Of a stretch of DNA of 64,000 nucleotides, positions 1-9,195 are shown in pieces. The translations under genes and the position numbers were made by a program. Within the stretch, counting starts at the first letter, position 1, and every line of letters begins with the position of its first letter. Source of the stretch: Tolypothrix bouteillei VB521301 (GTDB taxonomy: Bacteria; Cyanobacteriota; Cyanobacteriia; Cyanobacteriales; Nostocaceae); NCBI RefSeq assembly GCF_000760695.4, contig NZ_JHEG04000002.1, positions 186,001-250,000 on the forward strand. The letters run 5' to 3'. The notes under the pieces were generated by a model. The model did not search any database. It was not told the origin of the DNA and saw nothing but the letters and a program-made list of their open reading frames with translations.

Positions 1-797
1 TCATGGTAGATCTCCCATTGGGAGCTACAGAAGACCGCGTTTGCGGTACCATTGACATCGAAAAAGCTTTATCAGAAGGTGTTAAAGCCTTTGAACCGGG
101 ATTGTTGGCAAAAGCCAATCGAGGTATTCTCTACGTAGATGAAGTGAACTTGCTAGATGACCATCTCGTAGACGTGCTTCTTGACTCTGCAGCAAGTGGC
201 TGGAACACGGTAGAAAGGGAAGGTATCTCCATTCGTCACCCAGCTCGTTTCGTGCTAGTAGGTTCTGGGAACCCAGAAGAAGGGGAACTGCGTCCTCAAC
301 TCCTCGATCGCTTTGGCATGCATGCTGAGATTCACACAGTGAAAGAACCAGCTTTACGCGTGCAAATTGTGGAACAACGGGCAGAATTTGACCAAAATCC
401 TCCGGCTTTTTTGGAAAAGTACAAATCTCAGCAGGAAGAACTACAGCAAAAAATCGTCAATGCCCAACAGCTTTTACCAAGTGTTACAATTGATTACGAT
501 TTACGAGTGAAAATCTCTGAAGTTTGTTCTGAACTGGATGTCGATGGCTTGCGGGGTGATATTGTCACCAACCGCGCAGCTAAAGCAATAACCGCGTTTG
601 AAGGGCGCAACGAAGTCACAGTTGATGATATTCGTCGCATCATTACTTTGTGTTTGCGTCACAGGTTGCGGAAAGACCCCTTGGAGTCTATTGATTCTGG
701 TTACAAAGTAGAAAAAGCTTTTGGTCGGGTTTTTGGTGTAGAAATACCTGAAGATACAGCACAAACAAACGGTACGGGACAAAAGGTGAGAAGTTAG
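1..797 (+). CDS. chlI: Magnesium chelatase ATPase subunit I, 3' part (partial)
   Basis: This is the C-terminal ~265 residues of the AAA+ ATPase subunit that, with ChlD and ChlH, inserts Mg2+ into protoporphyrin IX, the first committed step of chlorophyll synthesis. The gene enters from outside the window; the methionine at base 3 is internal, since the Walker A part of the usual ~370-residue protein is missing. Visible are the Walker B segment ([13 protein letters not shown]), the sensor-1/arginine-finger region ([19 protein letters not shown]) and the C-terminal lid helices ([19 protein letters not shown]). The match to the family is strong and uninterrupted, so this is a functional housekeeping gene and a cyanobacterial marker. 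Confidence 0.96.
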   Translation, partial: MVDLPLGATEDRVCGTIDIEKALSEGVKAFEPGLLAKANRGILYVDEVNLLDDHLVDVLLDSAASGWNTVEREGISIRHPARFVLVGSGNPEEGELRPQLLDRFGMHAEIHTVKEPALRVQIVEQRAEFDQNPPAFLEKYKSQQEELQQKIVNAQQLLPSVTIDYDLRVKISEVCSELDVDGLRGDIVTNRAAKAITAFEGRNEVTVDDIRRIITLCLRHRLRKDPLESIDSGYKVEKAFGRVFGVEIPEDTAQTNGTGQKVRS

Positions 798-874
798 CGA
801 TCGGTCATTGGTCATTTCATCAGTGACCGGTGACCATCCAGATTAATCAGTAACCGCTAACCAGTGACTTAATT

Positions 875-1171
875 ATGAGATTTTGGCGCTTTTGGTTTAA
901 TTCATTTATTTTATCGAGCCAGTACAACCCTCCGCGCTTTGTGGAGATGGTAATGGTTTTAGTGGCGCTTGTATTGCTCATGATTTGGCAAATTACATTC
1001 GAGTCGCCATACATGATACTTGGTTGGAGTTTGGTAGTTGGAGCATCATTTTCTATATTGGTACGAGAAGCCATTGCTCCAACTCCAGAAACGCGCATCA
1101 ATCAATTAGCAGCATTTTTGTTTTTGATAATTAGTGGCTTTGGGTTTTTGTATGTTTTTCAAACTGTTTGA
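875..1171 (+). CDS. Small two- or three-helix membrane protein, conserved-hypothetical type
   Basis: A 98-residue protein with a basic, aromatic N-terminus (RFWRFWFNSF), then hydrophobic segments at about 24-40, 46-62 and 76-97, so it is probably an inner- or thylakoid-membrane protein. No catalytic motif is visible and I do not recognise a named family. It lies 77 bp behind chlI on the same strand, separated by a stretch of short repeated words (gtcattggtcatt, cagtgac), which makes a shared operon possible but not certain. The ATG at 875 is the only reasonable start. Confidence 0.7.
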   Translation: MRFWRFWFNSFILSSQYNPPRFVEMVMVLVALVLLMIWQITFESPYMILGWSLVVGASFSILVREAIAPTPETRINQLAAFLFLIISGFGFLYVFQTV

Positions 1172-1263
1172 ACCCGAAGTCCGAACTAGTATTGCGCCAC
1201 ATGAATTCTGAAGTCAATAACCATAATATAGCAATCCTAAATCATTTGTAGAAAATTTAGATT

Positions 1264-1322
1264 GCTAATGGCTAATGGCTAATGGCTAATAGCTAATGGT
1301 TAATAAGCAATTAGCTATTAGC
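1264..1322. repeat. Heptamer tandem repeat ending in a 13-bp hairpin
   Basis: Six heptamers (gctaatg with variants gctaata and gttaata) run from 1264 to 1305. The unit at 1285-1297 (gctaatagctaat) is the exact inverted complement of 1310-1322 (attagctattagc), giving a 13-bp stem with a 12-base loop. Short tandemly repeated heptamers are typical of filamentous cyanobacterial intergenic DNA. It may act as a terminator-like structure for the upstream genes. Confidence 0.85.
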
Positions 1323-1416
1323 CGTCTTCGGTATTATCCCATTTTGTGCAGTTCTGAACCTGAGTGTTCCCTAACAACTATTAAAATTAAGAGATTCCTT
1401 TCAAAAGGATATTAGT

Positions 1417-2028
1417 ATGACCCAAGCCCTACCCAAATTAGTCACTTTTGAAGAATTTTTGAGATGGAAACCTGAAGTAGGACGATACGAACTGCACAAT
1501 GGATTGGTTATCGAGACGCAACCAACGGGACCGCATGAACGAATCAAAGGTTTTTTAGCTTCCGAATTAACCGTTGAGTACAAACGGTTGAAATTGCCTT
1601 ACTTCATACCGAATCAGGCGCTAGTAAAACCGCCAGGAAGCGAATCAGGGTATTTGCCCGATATTTTGATAATAAATGATGAAAATTTAGCAGCAGAACC
1701 ATTGTGGGAAAAAGAATCGACAGTTTCCCAGGGTGCATCAGTTCCTCTAGTTATTGAAGTTGTTAGTACTAACTGGCGTGATGATTATTTGAAAAAGTTC
1801 GCTGATTATGAAGAAATGGGTATTCCCGAGTACTGGATTGCGGACTACGCTGCTTTGGGTGGCAAACTTTTCATTGGCAATCCAAAGCAACCCACTCTCT
1901 CCATTTACGAATTGATAGAAGGCGAATATCAGCGAGTGACCCAGTTTCGTGGAGACGATCGCATTATCTCTCCAACTTTTCCCGAATTAAATCTAACTGT
2001 GCGGCAAGTTTTTCAGGCAAGGACTTAA
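1417..2028 (+). CDS. Uma2 family (DUF820) restriction-endonuclease-fold protein
   Basis: A 203-residue protein with the Uma2/DUF820 layout: VTFEEFLRW near the start, a PD-(D/E)XK core made of LPDILIIND (acidic residue) and VIEVVSTNWRDDYLKK (ExV plus lysines), then IPEYWIAD. The length is normal for the family. These genes occur in many copies in cyanobacteria; their biological role is unresolved, with proposals ranging from transposon-derived nucleases to defence. An AAAGGATATT stretch precedes the ATG. Nothing links it functionally to the neighbouring CRISPR array, although both are nucleic-acid related. Confidence 0.9.
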   Translation: MTQALPKLVTFEEFLRWKPEVGRYELHNGLVIETQPTGPHERIKGFLASELTVEYKRLKLPYFIPNQALVKPPGSESGYLPDILIINDENLAAEPLWEKESTVSQGASVPLVIEVVSTNWRDDYLKKFADYEEMGIPEYWIADYAALGGKLFIGNPKQPTLSIYELIEGEYQRVTQFRGDDRIISPTFPELNLTVRQVFQART

Positions 2029-2322
2029 CCCTTGCACTGCACTACGTTTTATAGTTTGGTAAAATACCATTATTGTAGTACTTATGTTCCAAAAAACGCG
2101 GATGGGTAGGTGTTTAAAAACGCTTAACTCAAAAAAGACCTTCTATGCCTGAGTACATCAGGGTTACAGCCGAATTTTTCTTCCCACCCATCCGCGCTCC
2201 CTACTAGGTATAGGTTTCAGCCATTTTCTCTTGACACTACCAGTCTCAATCGTGTTACGATAAACCCATTCGCGCCAGAGAACCTTGAAAACTAAATAGA
2301 GAAACCCTTTCAAAACCCGGCA
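2029..2322 (+). promoter_or_regulatory. CRISPR leader
   Basis: The AT-rich, ORF-free stretch upstream of the first repeat. It holds an 11-bp inverted repeat, cgcggatgggt at 2097-2107 and acccatccgcg at 2186-2196, enclosing ~78 bases. A possible sigma-70-like promoter follows: TTGACA at 2231-2236 and TACGAT at 2256-2261, with 19-bp spacing, which would start the transcript about 55 bases before the first repeat. The leader is assigned to this side because repeats are perfect here and decay at the other end, and because the repeat ends in attgaaac as read left to right. Confidence 0.65.
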
Positions 2323-4594
2323 GTGGCAATTTATACGAATCCCTATCAGGGATTGAAACAATAGCGCTAAAGCAGGCGCACATCTAACAGGCAAGTGGCA
2401 ATTTATACGAATCCCTATCAGGGATTGAAACAATTGCTTCAATCAAGTAAATCCATCCCGGTTCAGTGGCAATTTATACGAATCCCTATCAGGGATTGAA
2501 ACAATTGTAGTGCTCGACCTAGCCGAACCCGGATACGGTAAGTGGCAATTTATACGAATCCCTATCAGGGATTGAAACGATTTACTTGGTGGGGAGTAAT
2601 GATGAAGTTCTTACCGGGTGGCAATTTATACGAATCCCTATCAGGGATTGAAACGAGCGGGTTGCTAAGGCTGAGGAAGCACGATTCAAGTGGCAATTTA
2701 TACGAATCCCTATCAGGGATTGAAACGGACTGTGCATTATTTAAAACCCCCATTGCTGGGGTGGCAATTTATACGAATCCCTATCAGGGATTGAAACGTA
2801 TTGAGAGCCAGCTTTATAGGGGTTTATAGCTTATGTGGCAATTTATACGAATCCCTATCAGGGATTGAAACTCAAATTATCTATAGCTTTCATAACTGCG
2901 ATCGGTGGCAATTTATACGAATCCCTATCAGGGATTGAAACATTTTAATCAATCACGGTAAAGAACCTTTTGAAGTGAGTGGCAATTTATACGAATCCCT
3001 ATCAGGGATTGAAACGTATTGGACCCCAAGAACCTTCATCACCATATTTTGCGTGGCAATTTATACGAATCCCTATCAGGGATTGAAACGTTTCACTTAT
3101 GCCTGGAAACATCTCATCTATTCGTGGCAATTTATACGAATCCCTATCAGGGATTGAAACCACCTCGGCATAGCCTTCGTAAGTGAAAAACCGACAGCCG
3201 TGGCAATTTATACGAATCCCTATCAGGGATTGAAACTGCCTTGGGTGGTGCCTTTGGAATTTCAGAGTAGGGCGTGGCAATTTATACGAATCCCTATCAG
3301 GGATTGAAACGTAGTTTTTGAACTTCACAGTTGACCAATGGTTGGTCGTGGCAATTTATACGAATCCCTATCAGGGATTGAAACGAAAAGCTCAGATCGA
3401 AGGTAGGGGGCTATATTCGTGGCAATTTATACGAATCCCTATCAGGGATTGAAACGGTTGGCTGTGACGTGCCAACCTTTTTTTAATGTGGCAATTTATA
3501 CGAATCCCTATCAGGGATTGAAACTTTACCACAGCAACCACAACCACAGCCCGAAGAGGTGGCAATTTATACGAATCCCTATCAGGGATTGAAACAAAAG
3601 TGGCGCAACATATGAAGAGAAAATGGCTTTGTGGCAATTTATACGAATCCCTATCAGGGATTGAAACTCCACACGGCTTGCGGTAATTCAATGTGCAAGT
3701 GCGTGGCAATTTATACGAATCCCTATCAGGGATTGAAACAATTGATCAAGGTGCGCTTGATAACGGATTTTCGTGGCAATTTATACGAATCCCTATCAGG
3801 GATTGAAACTTAGTTATGCAAAACCTTCACGCTATTGCTTCAGTGGCAATTTATACGAATCCCTATCAGGGATTGAAACGCCTAATGCCCAATACCAGTT
3901 ATCAGAGCAAGTGTGGCAATTTATACGAATCCCTATCAGGGATTGAAACAATATTAATCATGGGCACAACACCCGTATTAAGTGGCAATTTATACGAATC
4001 CCTATCAGGGATTGAAACAGCTTTACAAGGTCACTTTTATCTAGTCTGTGAGAAGTGGCAATTTATACGAATCCCTATCAGGGATTGAAACATATCGTAG
4101 CCGTAATGTTGGTTGATGCCGAACCGTGGCAATTTATACGAATCCCTATCAGGGATTGAAACGTTCTTCTTCCTCAGGGTAATCTAAAAGGCATGGGTGG
4201 CAATTTATACGAATCCCTATCAGGGATTGAAACAGATAAATCACTTGATAGAAACACTAAGATGAAATGTGGCAATTTATACGAATCCCTATCAGGGATT
4301 GAAACAAAGTGGAGAAAGCCCTGGAACATTACCCAATGTCGCGTGGCAATTTATACGAATCCCTATCAGGGATTGAAACAAGATTGATGCCAATATTCAA
4401 ATTGTTTTTGCATTGATGTGGCAATTTATACGAATCCCTATTAGGGATTGAAACAATTTTCAAAAACAAAACTACCAGATAAATAATGTGACAATTTATA
4501 CGAATTTTTATTAAGTATTGAAACATCGAAGTAGCGACCAACGCCCCATGCCTCTGAGGTTGCAATTTATACAAAAGATTATTAGGATTGAAAC
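2323..4594 (+). CRISPR. CRISPR array, 32 repeats and 31 spacers, no cas genes in the window
   Basis: Repeats are 37 bp, beginning gtggcaatttatacg and ending cagggattgaaac, with a short inner palindrome (ccctatcaggg). I place repeats starting at 2323, 2395, 2466, 2542, 2618, 2690, 2761, 2835, 2905, 2979, 3053, 3124, 3200, 3274, 3348, 3419, 3488, 3559, 3631, 3703, 3773, 3843, 3913, 3982, 4055, 4126, 4197, 4269, 4343, 4418, 4488 and 4559. The first 29 are identical. The one at 4418 has one change (cag to tag), 4488 has several, and 4559 also lost a base (36 bp). Spacers are 32-39 bp and all look different. The attgaaac 3' handle is typical of type I and III repeats. With no cas gene in the window, the array must be served in trans if active. 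Transcription is inferred left to right. Confidence 0.98.
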
Positions 4595-4628
4595 ATTGCG
4601 ATCGCAATTTCCTTGGGTAGGTAGTAAG

Positions 4629-4720
4629 CCATGCGATAATTAACAGATCCAAGAATCTGGGCACTGAGCAACAATAGCAGAGACTCCTATACCTAACGAT
4701 CCATGCGATAATTAACAGAT
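4629..4720. repeat. Pair of 20-bp perfect direct repeats between CRISPR array and cupin gene
   Basis: The 20-mer ccatgcgataattaacagat occurs at 4629-4648 and again at 4701-4720, 72 bases apart. The second copy ends 23 bases before the cupin ATG. It could be an operator pair or the footprint of a lost insertion; the sequence does not decide. Confidence 0.8.
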
Positions 4721-4743
4721 TGATTTCCCAATATTCAGTCAAC

Positions 4744-5205
4744 ATGATTATTGACCCAACAAACGTACCAAAGGAAACGGGTTCGCGCTACCCACAACAG
4801 TTTCAAGAGGTTGTCGCCGGACGGATACGACAGCGATTGGGTAATTTTGCTGGCTTGAAAAATTTTGGTGTGAATTTAGTGACTCTAGAACCAGGAAGCA
4901 CTTCTGCACTACGGCATTGGCATTCTCACCAAGATGAATTTATTTACGTATTAGATGGCGAAATCATTTTGGTGACAGATGCAGGCGAACAAAGGCTAAC
5001 TCCAGGAATGGCTGCCGGGTTTCCCGCTGGTGACGGCAACGGACATCATTTGCTCAATCGTTCCAGTAAAGTAGCGATGTATTTAGAGGTGGGAGATCGG
5101 ACTCCAAATGATGCAGTCACTTATCCAGATGACGATTTGCTAGCACAAGTTAGTCCTGATGGTAAATCCTGGATTTTTACTCATAAGGATGGCACTCCTT
5201 ATTAA
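4744..5205 (+). CDS. Single-domain cupin protein
   Basis: A 153-residue cytosolic cupin. The first cupin motif, HWHSHQDEFIYVLDGE, supplies the usual metal ligands (two His and a Glu) and the second is in FPAGDGNGHHLLNR. Cupins of this size are often metal-dependent enzymes or sugar/small-molecule binding proteins, and the substrate cannot be read here. I chose the ATG at 4744 (MIIDPTNVP); a TTG at 4720 is in frame but sits on the end of a direct repeat and has no ribosome site. It is isolated: array on one side, transposase fossil on the other. Confidence 0.85.
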   Translation: MIIDPTNVPKETGSRYPQQFQEVVAGRIRQRLGNFAGLKNFGVNLVTLEPGSTSALRHWHSHQDEFIYVLDGEIILVTDAGEQRLTPGMAAGFPAGDGNGHHLLNRSSKVAMYLEVGDRTPNDAVTYPDDDLLAQVSPDGKSWIFTHKDGTPY

Positions 5206-5293
5206 TTTTTCTTCCACTTCTACTCAAGTGTGATTTTGAGGAAAAATTAATTCCTAGTTTCTACTCCCTCGTTTCTCAAAAAGCAAAGTTTTA

Positions 5294-5449
5294 TCACTCT
5301 AGTCCTAGCTTTTGCCATTTATGTAATACTTCTCGCACCGTTTGTGCGCTCCAATTAAAGTAAGCCGCTATCCTCTCTACTTACCAACCATGTGCGCTTA
5401 ATCTAATGGCTTCTACTCTGTCTTTCACGTTCTACAGTACATTTGCCAT
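5294..5449 (-). pseudogene. IS630-type transposase N-terminal fragment, broken
   Basis: Reading the minus strand from an ATG at 5449 gives MANVL, a stop, then NVKDRVEAIRLSAHGW, a second in-frame stop, then VERIAAYFNWSAQTVREV, continuing LHKWQKLGLE and a stop. This matches the helix-turn-helix start of IS630/Tc1-type transposases (VEKIA..FNWS..TVR..L.KWQ..GL). Two internal stops and loss of the catalytic DDE part make it a fossil. The flanking 5206-5293 and 5450-5760 hold no other recognisable gene. Confidence 0.75.
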
Positions 5450-5702
5450 TCTCAAGTGAAAAAGAGTTCTATCTTGCTCTCTAGTCAGAAATACCCTTAA
5501 ACGGCTCTACCCATCTCTCTGTTACTTATAAACACATTATAGCGTTTCCTAAGCAACTGAGGTACACCCAAATCTTGTTAAACAAGGTTATTAGCTTTGA
5601 AAATGTACTTCACCAGATTGGGAAACGTTGTATATATTTACTTATCTTTACATAGTTTATTTTTTTCACCTCGTTCTACTTAATTCATTAAAAAAGTTGA
5701 AG

Positions 5703-5792
5703 TAGGAAAAGTGGGTTGATTTTAAAAAAGAATAGCTTTGTTTTTAAAACCTGATAAGGTTTGATATGTTATGTCCAAATCACAGGAAAAAT
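5703..5792 (+). repeat. Upstream region of globin gene, duplicated at 6477-6565
   Basis: About 90 bp before the globin ATG (taggaaaagtgggttgatt ... gctttg ... ctgataaggtttgatatg) aligns almost end to end with 6477-6565 in front of the broken nucleotidase gene (taggaaaggtcggttgatt ... gcttta ... ctgataatgtttgatata), roughly three bases in four identical by eye. The two genes probably share promoter elements through duplication. Confidence 0.7.
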
Positions 5793-6207
5793 GTCTTTAA
5801 ATGTTGAACTATTAGAACAAAGTTTCGCTCAAATAAAACCTCGCGCTGAGGACTTTGTAGCTAGTTTCTATGAAAACCTGTTTGCATCTCACCCAGAAGC
5901 AAAGCCGTTATTTGCCAATACTAATATGGTAGAGCAACGGCAACATTTGTTAGCTGCTCTAGTCTTGGTAGTACAAAATCTCCGGAAACCAGAGGTTTTA
6001 GAAGAAGCTTTAAAAAAGCTAGGAGCCAAACATATCAGCTATGGAACTGCTCCCGAACATTACCCTCTAGTTGGACAAGCACTGCTAACAACTTTTGAGC
6101 AGTATCTTCAGCAAGATTGGACTTCTGAAGTGGAGCAAGCTTGGACAGATGCTTTTGGAGCAATTACCGCTTTGATGCTAAAAGGTGCAGAGGAAGTATA
6201 TCCTTAA
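5791..6207 (+). CDS. Single-domain haemoglobin of the flavohaemoglobin lineage
   Basis: A 138-residue globin. By alignment to E. coli Hmp and Vitreoscilla Hb it keeps B10 Tyr (Tyr27 in VASFYENLF), CD1 Phe (Phe41 in PLF), the proximal His (His81 in AKHISYG) and the tyrosine of the proximal triad (Tyr91 in PEHYPLVG). No FAD/NAD reductase domain follows, so it is a haem-only protein for O2/NO binding or NO detoxification with a partner reductase. I prefer the ATG at 5791 (MSLNVELLEQ) over 5761, because the paralogue at 9196 starts identically and AGGA precedes it. It is paralogous to both globin domains of the 9196-10998 protein. Confidence 0.93.
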   Translation: MSLNVELLEQSFAQIKPRAEDFVASFYENLFASHPEAKPLFANTNMVEQRQHLLAALVLVVQNLRKPEVLEEALKKLGAKHISYGTAPEHYPLVGQALLTTFEQYLQQDWTSEVEQAWTDAFGAITALMLKGAEEVYP

Positions 6208-6530
6208 TTTTAAGGAGACTTATCGACCTTTTGAAGACAAATTTTGACTGAACAGCCGATTTGAGATGCTCAATGCTTTGCTCATAAGTCATTTTGTAGC
6301 TTGTGGGTAAAGCCTATTTAATAGCCAACGCAAGTTTCAGTAGAGAACAGCAGATGCAGACGAATTACAAATACTCGCCTTAGCAAACTTATAAGGAAAA
6401 TGTTTTCAACACCTTTATAGTAGGTATACAGTTGCCATACCTTATCAAGTATCTCAAACCCAATTAATCGGAAAAGTAGGAAAGGTCGGTTGATTCTCTA
6501 AACAAGTAGCTTTATTTTAAAAATCTGATA
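6208..6530. other. Intergenic region without a recognised gene
   Basis: No convincing gene. The right end (from 6477) is the duplicated upstream region described at 5703. The rest is AT-rich with scattered short repeats. Confidence 0.5.
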
Positions 6531-6840
6531 ATGTTTGATATATTATATTCAAATCATAAGCAAACATATATGTCCCTGCTTTCTGGATATATCAATCAGG
6601 TGCGCCGGGAAGAGAAAAACGTGCTGTTTATTATTTCTGGTGATATGCTCCAAGTTTCAACAATTGATACAGAATACCAAGAAATTTCTAACATAGAAAT
6701 TATGAATTACTTGGCTCCTGATGTGGTGACCTTGGGAAATCACAAATTAGGTTATGGGTTACCTCACTTACTGTTTCTGGAGAAGATGGCAAATTTCCCA
6801 ATAGTAAATGAGTAAATGCCAATTTATACATTAAAAAGTA
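6531..6840 (+). pseudogene. 5'-nucleotidase/metallophosphoesterase fragment, frameshifted
   Basis: The reading frame encodes ~94 residues including LFIISGDMLQ, TIDTEYQ, IEIMNYLAPDVVTLGNHKL and GLPHLLFLEKMANFPIVN, which match the metal-binding N-terminal domain of bifunctional 5'-nucleotidases (GD.LQG and GNHE motifs). It then stops; shifting frame after position ~6811 recovers NANLYIKK, the expected continuation. The shift coincides with an 8-base near-duplication (gtaaatga then gtaaatgc). The metal-ligand motif GNHE reads GNHK, and the catalytic remainder of the ~500+ residue family is gone, so this is a dead gene. Confidence 0.75.
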
Positions 6841-7011
6841 GAACTCGATCGCTTTCACGAAACTGATGGTACTCAAGGACGATTTACAACTAGTATGTCA
6901 CTTGCAGATAGACGCGATCGCCGAGATGAAAGAACCAATCCGCCTAACTTAGAAGCTTGTTTAGATGTAGACACCGAAAGATTTATACAGCTATTCGATC
7001 GACTTGTCTGA
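6838..7011 (+). pseudogene. Orphan C-terminal coding fragment of unknown family
   Basis: In frame from 6838 one reads VELDRFHETDGTQGRF, then TTSMSLADRRDRRDERTNPP, then NLEACLDVDTERFIQLFDRL and Val with a stop at 7009-7011. The composition is protein-like and there is no start codon before it with a ribosome site, so it looks like the 3' end of a decayed gene. I do not recognise the family. It occupies the gap between the nucleotidase remnant and the 7105 gene. Confidence 0.35.
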
Positions 7012-7104
7012 CGAAGTTTATAATGCTTTTTCTTAAAATCTCCGTGATTAATATCACACTACTTTGATAAACAATATGAATAATTTTCAAAAGGAGAATT
7101 TATC

Positions 7105-9138
7105 TTGAATATAATTTCTAATTCGGAAAATCTGTCCATGACATCTAGCCAAGTAGTAGAAAATAATCATCAAACAGGAAAAGTGTATTTTATCCGGCAT
7201 GGTGAAAGTACCAGCAACGAACGCAATATTTTTGCAGGGGTGTTAGATGTAGATTTGACTACATTTGGGAGATTGCAAGCCCGTCAAGCAGGTTTCGATC
7301 TCAAGAAAAAAGAAGTGAAGTTTGATGCTGTATATGTCTCTCACATGAGACGCGCACGACAAACTTGTGAAATTGCACTTGCTGAAAGTCAGGCTTTGAA
7401 AGTCCCCGATACTCCTATTCAAATCGACCATCGAATTAGTGAGAAGTCTTTTGGGATTTTTGCGGGACGTAACCTGAATTTATTGCGTCTAGCTTTGGGC
7501 TACGAAGGCTTCGAGGAAATGTTGCATTCACATAATGAAGCACCTCCAGCTGGCGAAAAGATCGCACAAGTTTACGATCGCGCTGCTAGTTTCTACGAGG
7601 AACGAGTTGTACCGCACTTAGAACGCGGTGAAAATGTTCTGGTAGTATGTCACCAATATGTATTGGAGCCTTTAGCACTTTATTTAAGCAATTTGCCACC
7701 AACAGCTTATAAACATCTGAAACTTCCTAATGGTAAAGCTCTCAGTCGAGATGAGCTAGTCAAGTTTCGCAACAAAGAATCCAGTGGTGCTGCTTCTTTA
7801 CGCAAACAGATCAACGATCTGTCAATTATGTGGGCAATTTTGCTCTATGCTGCTGCTTTCTTATTAGGATGTTTGCTTAGGGCGTTAAGTGCTTCTGAAG
7901 GGGGAATTCCATCAGTACTATTTCGAGCTATCATCGTTGCTTGTCTTGCGGCTTCAACCTTTTATACATACTTAGACATTGACTTTGCAGCCAGTAAACG
8001 CAAAGTTACGGCAACTGTGAAATATATAGTCTATGGGTGGATGTTAGTTAGATGGACAGTGGGGCTATTTTTAATATTTTCTGGAATCTTGTATCAAAGC
8101 CCTGGCGATTTATATAAAGTTATGTGGGTGCTTTTTTTGATGGTGCCACCCGCCCTTACTTCCCCAGTTTTATCGATACTTTGGGGCGGTAATCTTTATC
8201 CCTCAGCTATTTTATCCAGGACTTTATCAATCATTACTCCAGTAGCACTGATTGTGACATTTGGTTTGGCAAAACAATTACCAATTAACTCTTCCAGCCT
8301 AATATTTTTTGTTATTATTCTCATTGTTGGTTTGGCAATACCAGGAGCTATAGCTCAGTTTTGGCGTGACAAATCTCCAGTTGAATCAAACCACCATAGC
8401 AAGAACTGGAAATTTATCGGCGTGCTAGCTGTTGCATTCATGGCTTTTGCAACCGGGTTTCAGTTTACTGTGCCAACATTCACTTCTGACTTATTTTCTG
8501 CAACAGATGTCAACAGTTCTCTAGCTTGTTTACAGCAACTAGCCGTAGCAACATTAGTCTTTCTCTTAATACGCATCTTTGCTGTATTAACTTCAGTATT
8601 AACGAAAGGTAAGCTCAATAAGGCAGAATCTCAAGATGCTTATATTCTGCTTGTTAATCCCAACTTTTTCCTTTGGGCTGCTCTTTTTATCGGAGTTAGT
8701 ACAACTGCGAATCCCGCAGCAGTAAAATATGCAATTTTTTGGGCAGCACTAGGTTTTTTCTGCATACCACTCATCGAGCAGATATTGTTTATGAATTCAT
8801 TTGGGAATGAATTATTGCGAGAAACACTGCGTTCTTCGAGATTGGCAACAGCAGAAATCCAAAAGCTGTTCCTGGAATTGGATACAGATGGAAGTAAAGC
8901 ACTCAATAGAGACGAGATTATGGAGCTTTTAGGTCGAATAGAAGATATGACAACAGGAGAACGTAGCTCCCAAGAAATCAGGAAATACATCACAGATTAT
9001 CTTTTCGCCACTCTTGATGCCGATAAAAATGGAACTGTCGATTTGCAAGAATTAGAAGAGTATTTATCAACATATGGGTTAGTTGCTAATCTGAACATCG
9101 TTCCTGGTATTGCATCCGCAGTTGCATCAAGGGTTTAA
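7105..9138 (+). CDS. Histidine phosphatase - multi-pass membrane - EF-hand fusion protein
   Basis: A 677-residue fusion. Residues ~26-210 form a histidine-phosphatase (phosphoglycerate-mutase-like) domain: RHG at 31-33 with phospho-acceptor His32, SHMRRARQT at 79-87, and the second catalytic His183 in VCHQY. Residues ~235-575 contain about ten hydrophobic helices; a segment reading PPALTSPVLSILWGGNLYPS resembles bile-acid/auxin-type carriers, which is only a suggestion. Residues 593-604 (DTDGSKALNRDE) and 638-649 (DADKNGTVDLQE) are two canonical Ca2+-binding EF loops. The start is the TTG at 7105, placed 9 bases after a clear aaggag. It suggests a calcium-regulated membrane protein with an attached phosphatase. 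It lies between two globin genes. Confidence 0.88.
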   Translation: MNIISNSENLSMTSSQVVENNHQTGKVYFIRHGESTSNERNIFAGVLDVDLTTFGRLQARQAGFDLKKKEVKFDAVYVSHMRRARQTCEIALAESQALKVPDTPIQIDHRISEKSFGIFAGRNLNLLRLALGYEGFEEMLHSHNEAPPAGEKIAQVYDRAASFYEERVVPHLERGENVLVVCHQYVLEPLALYLSNLPPTAYKHLKLPNGKALSRDELVKFRNKESSGAASLRKQINDLSIMWAILLYAAAFLLGCLLRALSASEGGIPSVLFRAIIVACLAASTFYTYLDIDFAASKRKVTATVKYIVYGWMLVRWTVGLFLIFSGILYQSPGDLYKVMWVLFLMVPPALTSPVLSILWGGNLYPSAILSRTLSIITPVALIVTFGLAKQLPINSSSLIFFVIILIVGLAIPGAIAQFWRDKSPVESNHHSKNWKFIGVLAVAFMAFATGFQFTVPTFTSDLFSATDVNSSLACLQQLAVATLVFLLIRIFAVLTSVLTKGKLNKAESQDAYILLVNPNFFLWAALFIGVSTTANPAAVKYAIFWAALGFFCIPLIEQILFMNSFGNELLRETLRSSRLATAEIQKLFLELDTDGSKALNRDEIMELLGRIEDMTTGERSSQEIRKYITDYLFATLDADKNGTVDLQELEEYLSTYGLVANLNIVPGIASAVASRV

Positions 9139-9195
9139 TAGAAGGCTTAAAATAATTGCATACTATCAGTACAAAGTAACCTTAAGGAAATAAAT

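Noticed and set aside
501..815. Minus-strand 104-codon ORF opposite chlI
   Set aside because: Shadow frame over a conserved gene; no homology features.
2164..4400. Many 60-138 codon open frames on both strands encoding repeats such as GNLYESLSGIET or FQSLIGIRINCH
   Set aside because: They are translations of the CRISPR repeats and spacers; the repeating peptide is an artefact of the 37-bp unit.
6208..6310. Minus-strand frame starting MTYEQSIEHLKSAVQSKFVF
   Set aside because: Protein-like for ~25 residues only, with no stop/start context or family match; too little to call even a fragment.
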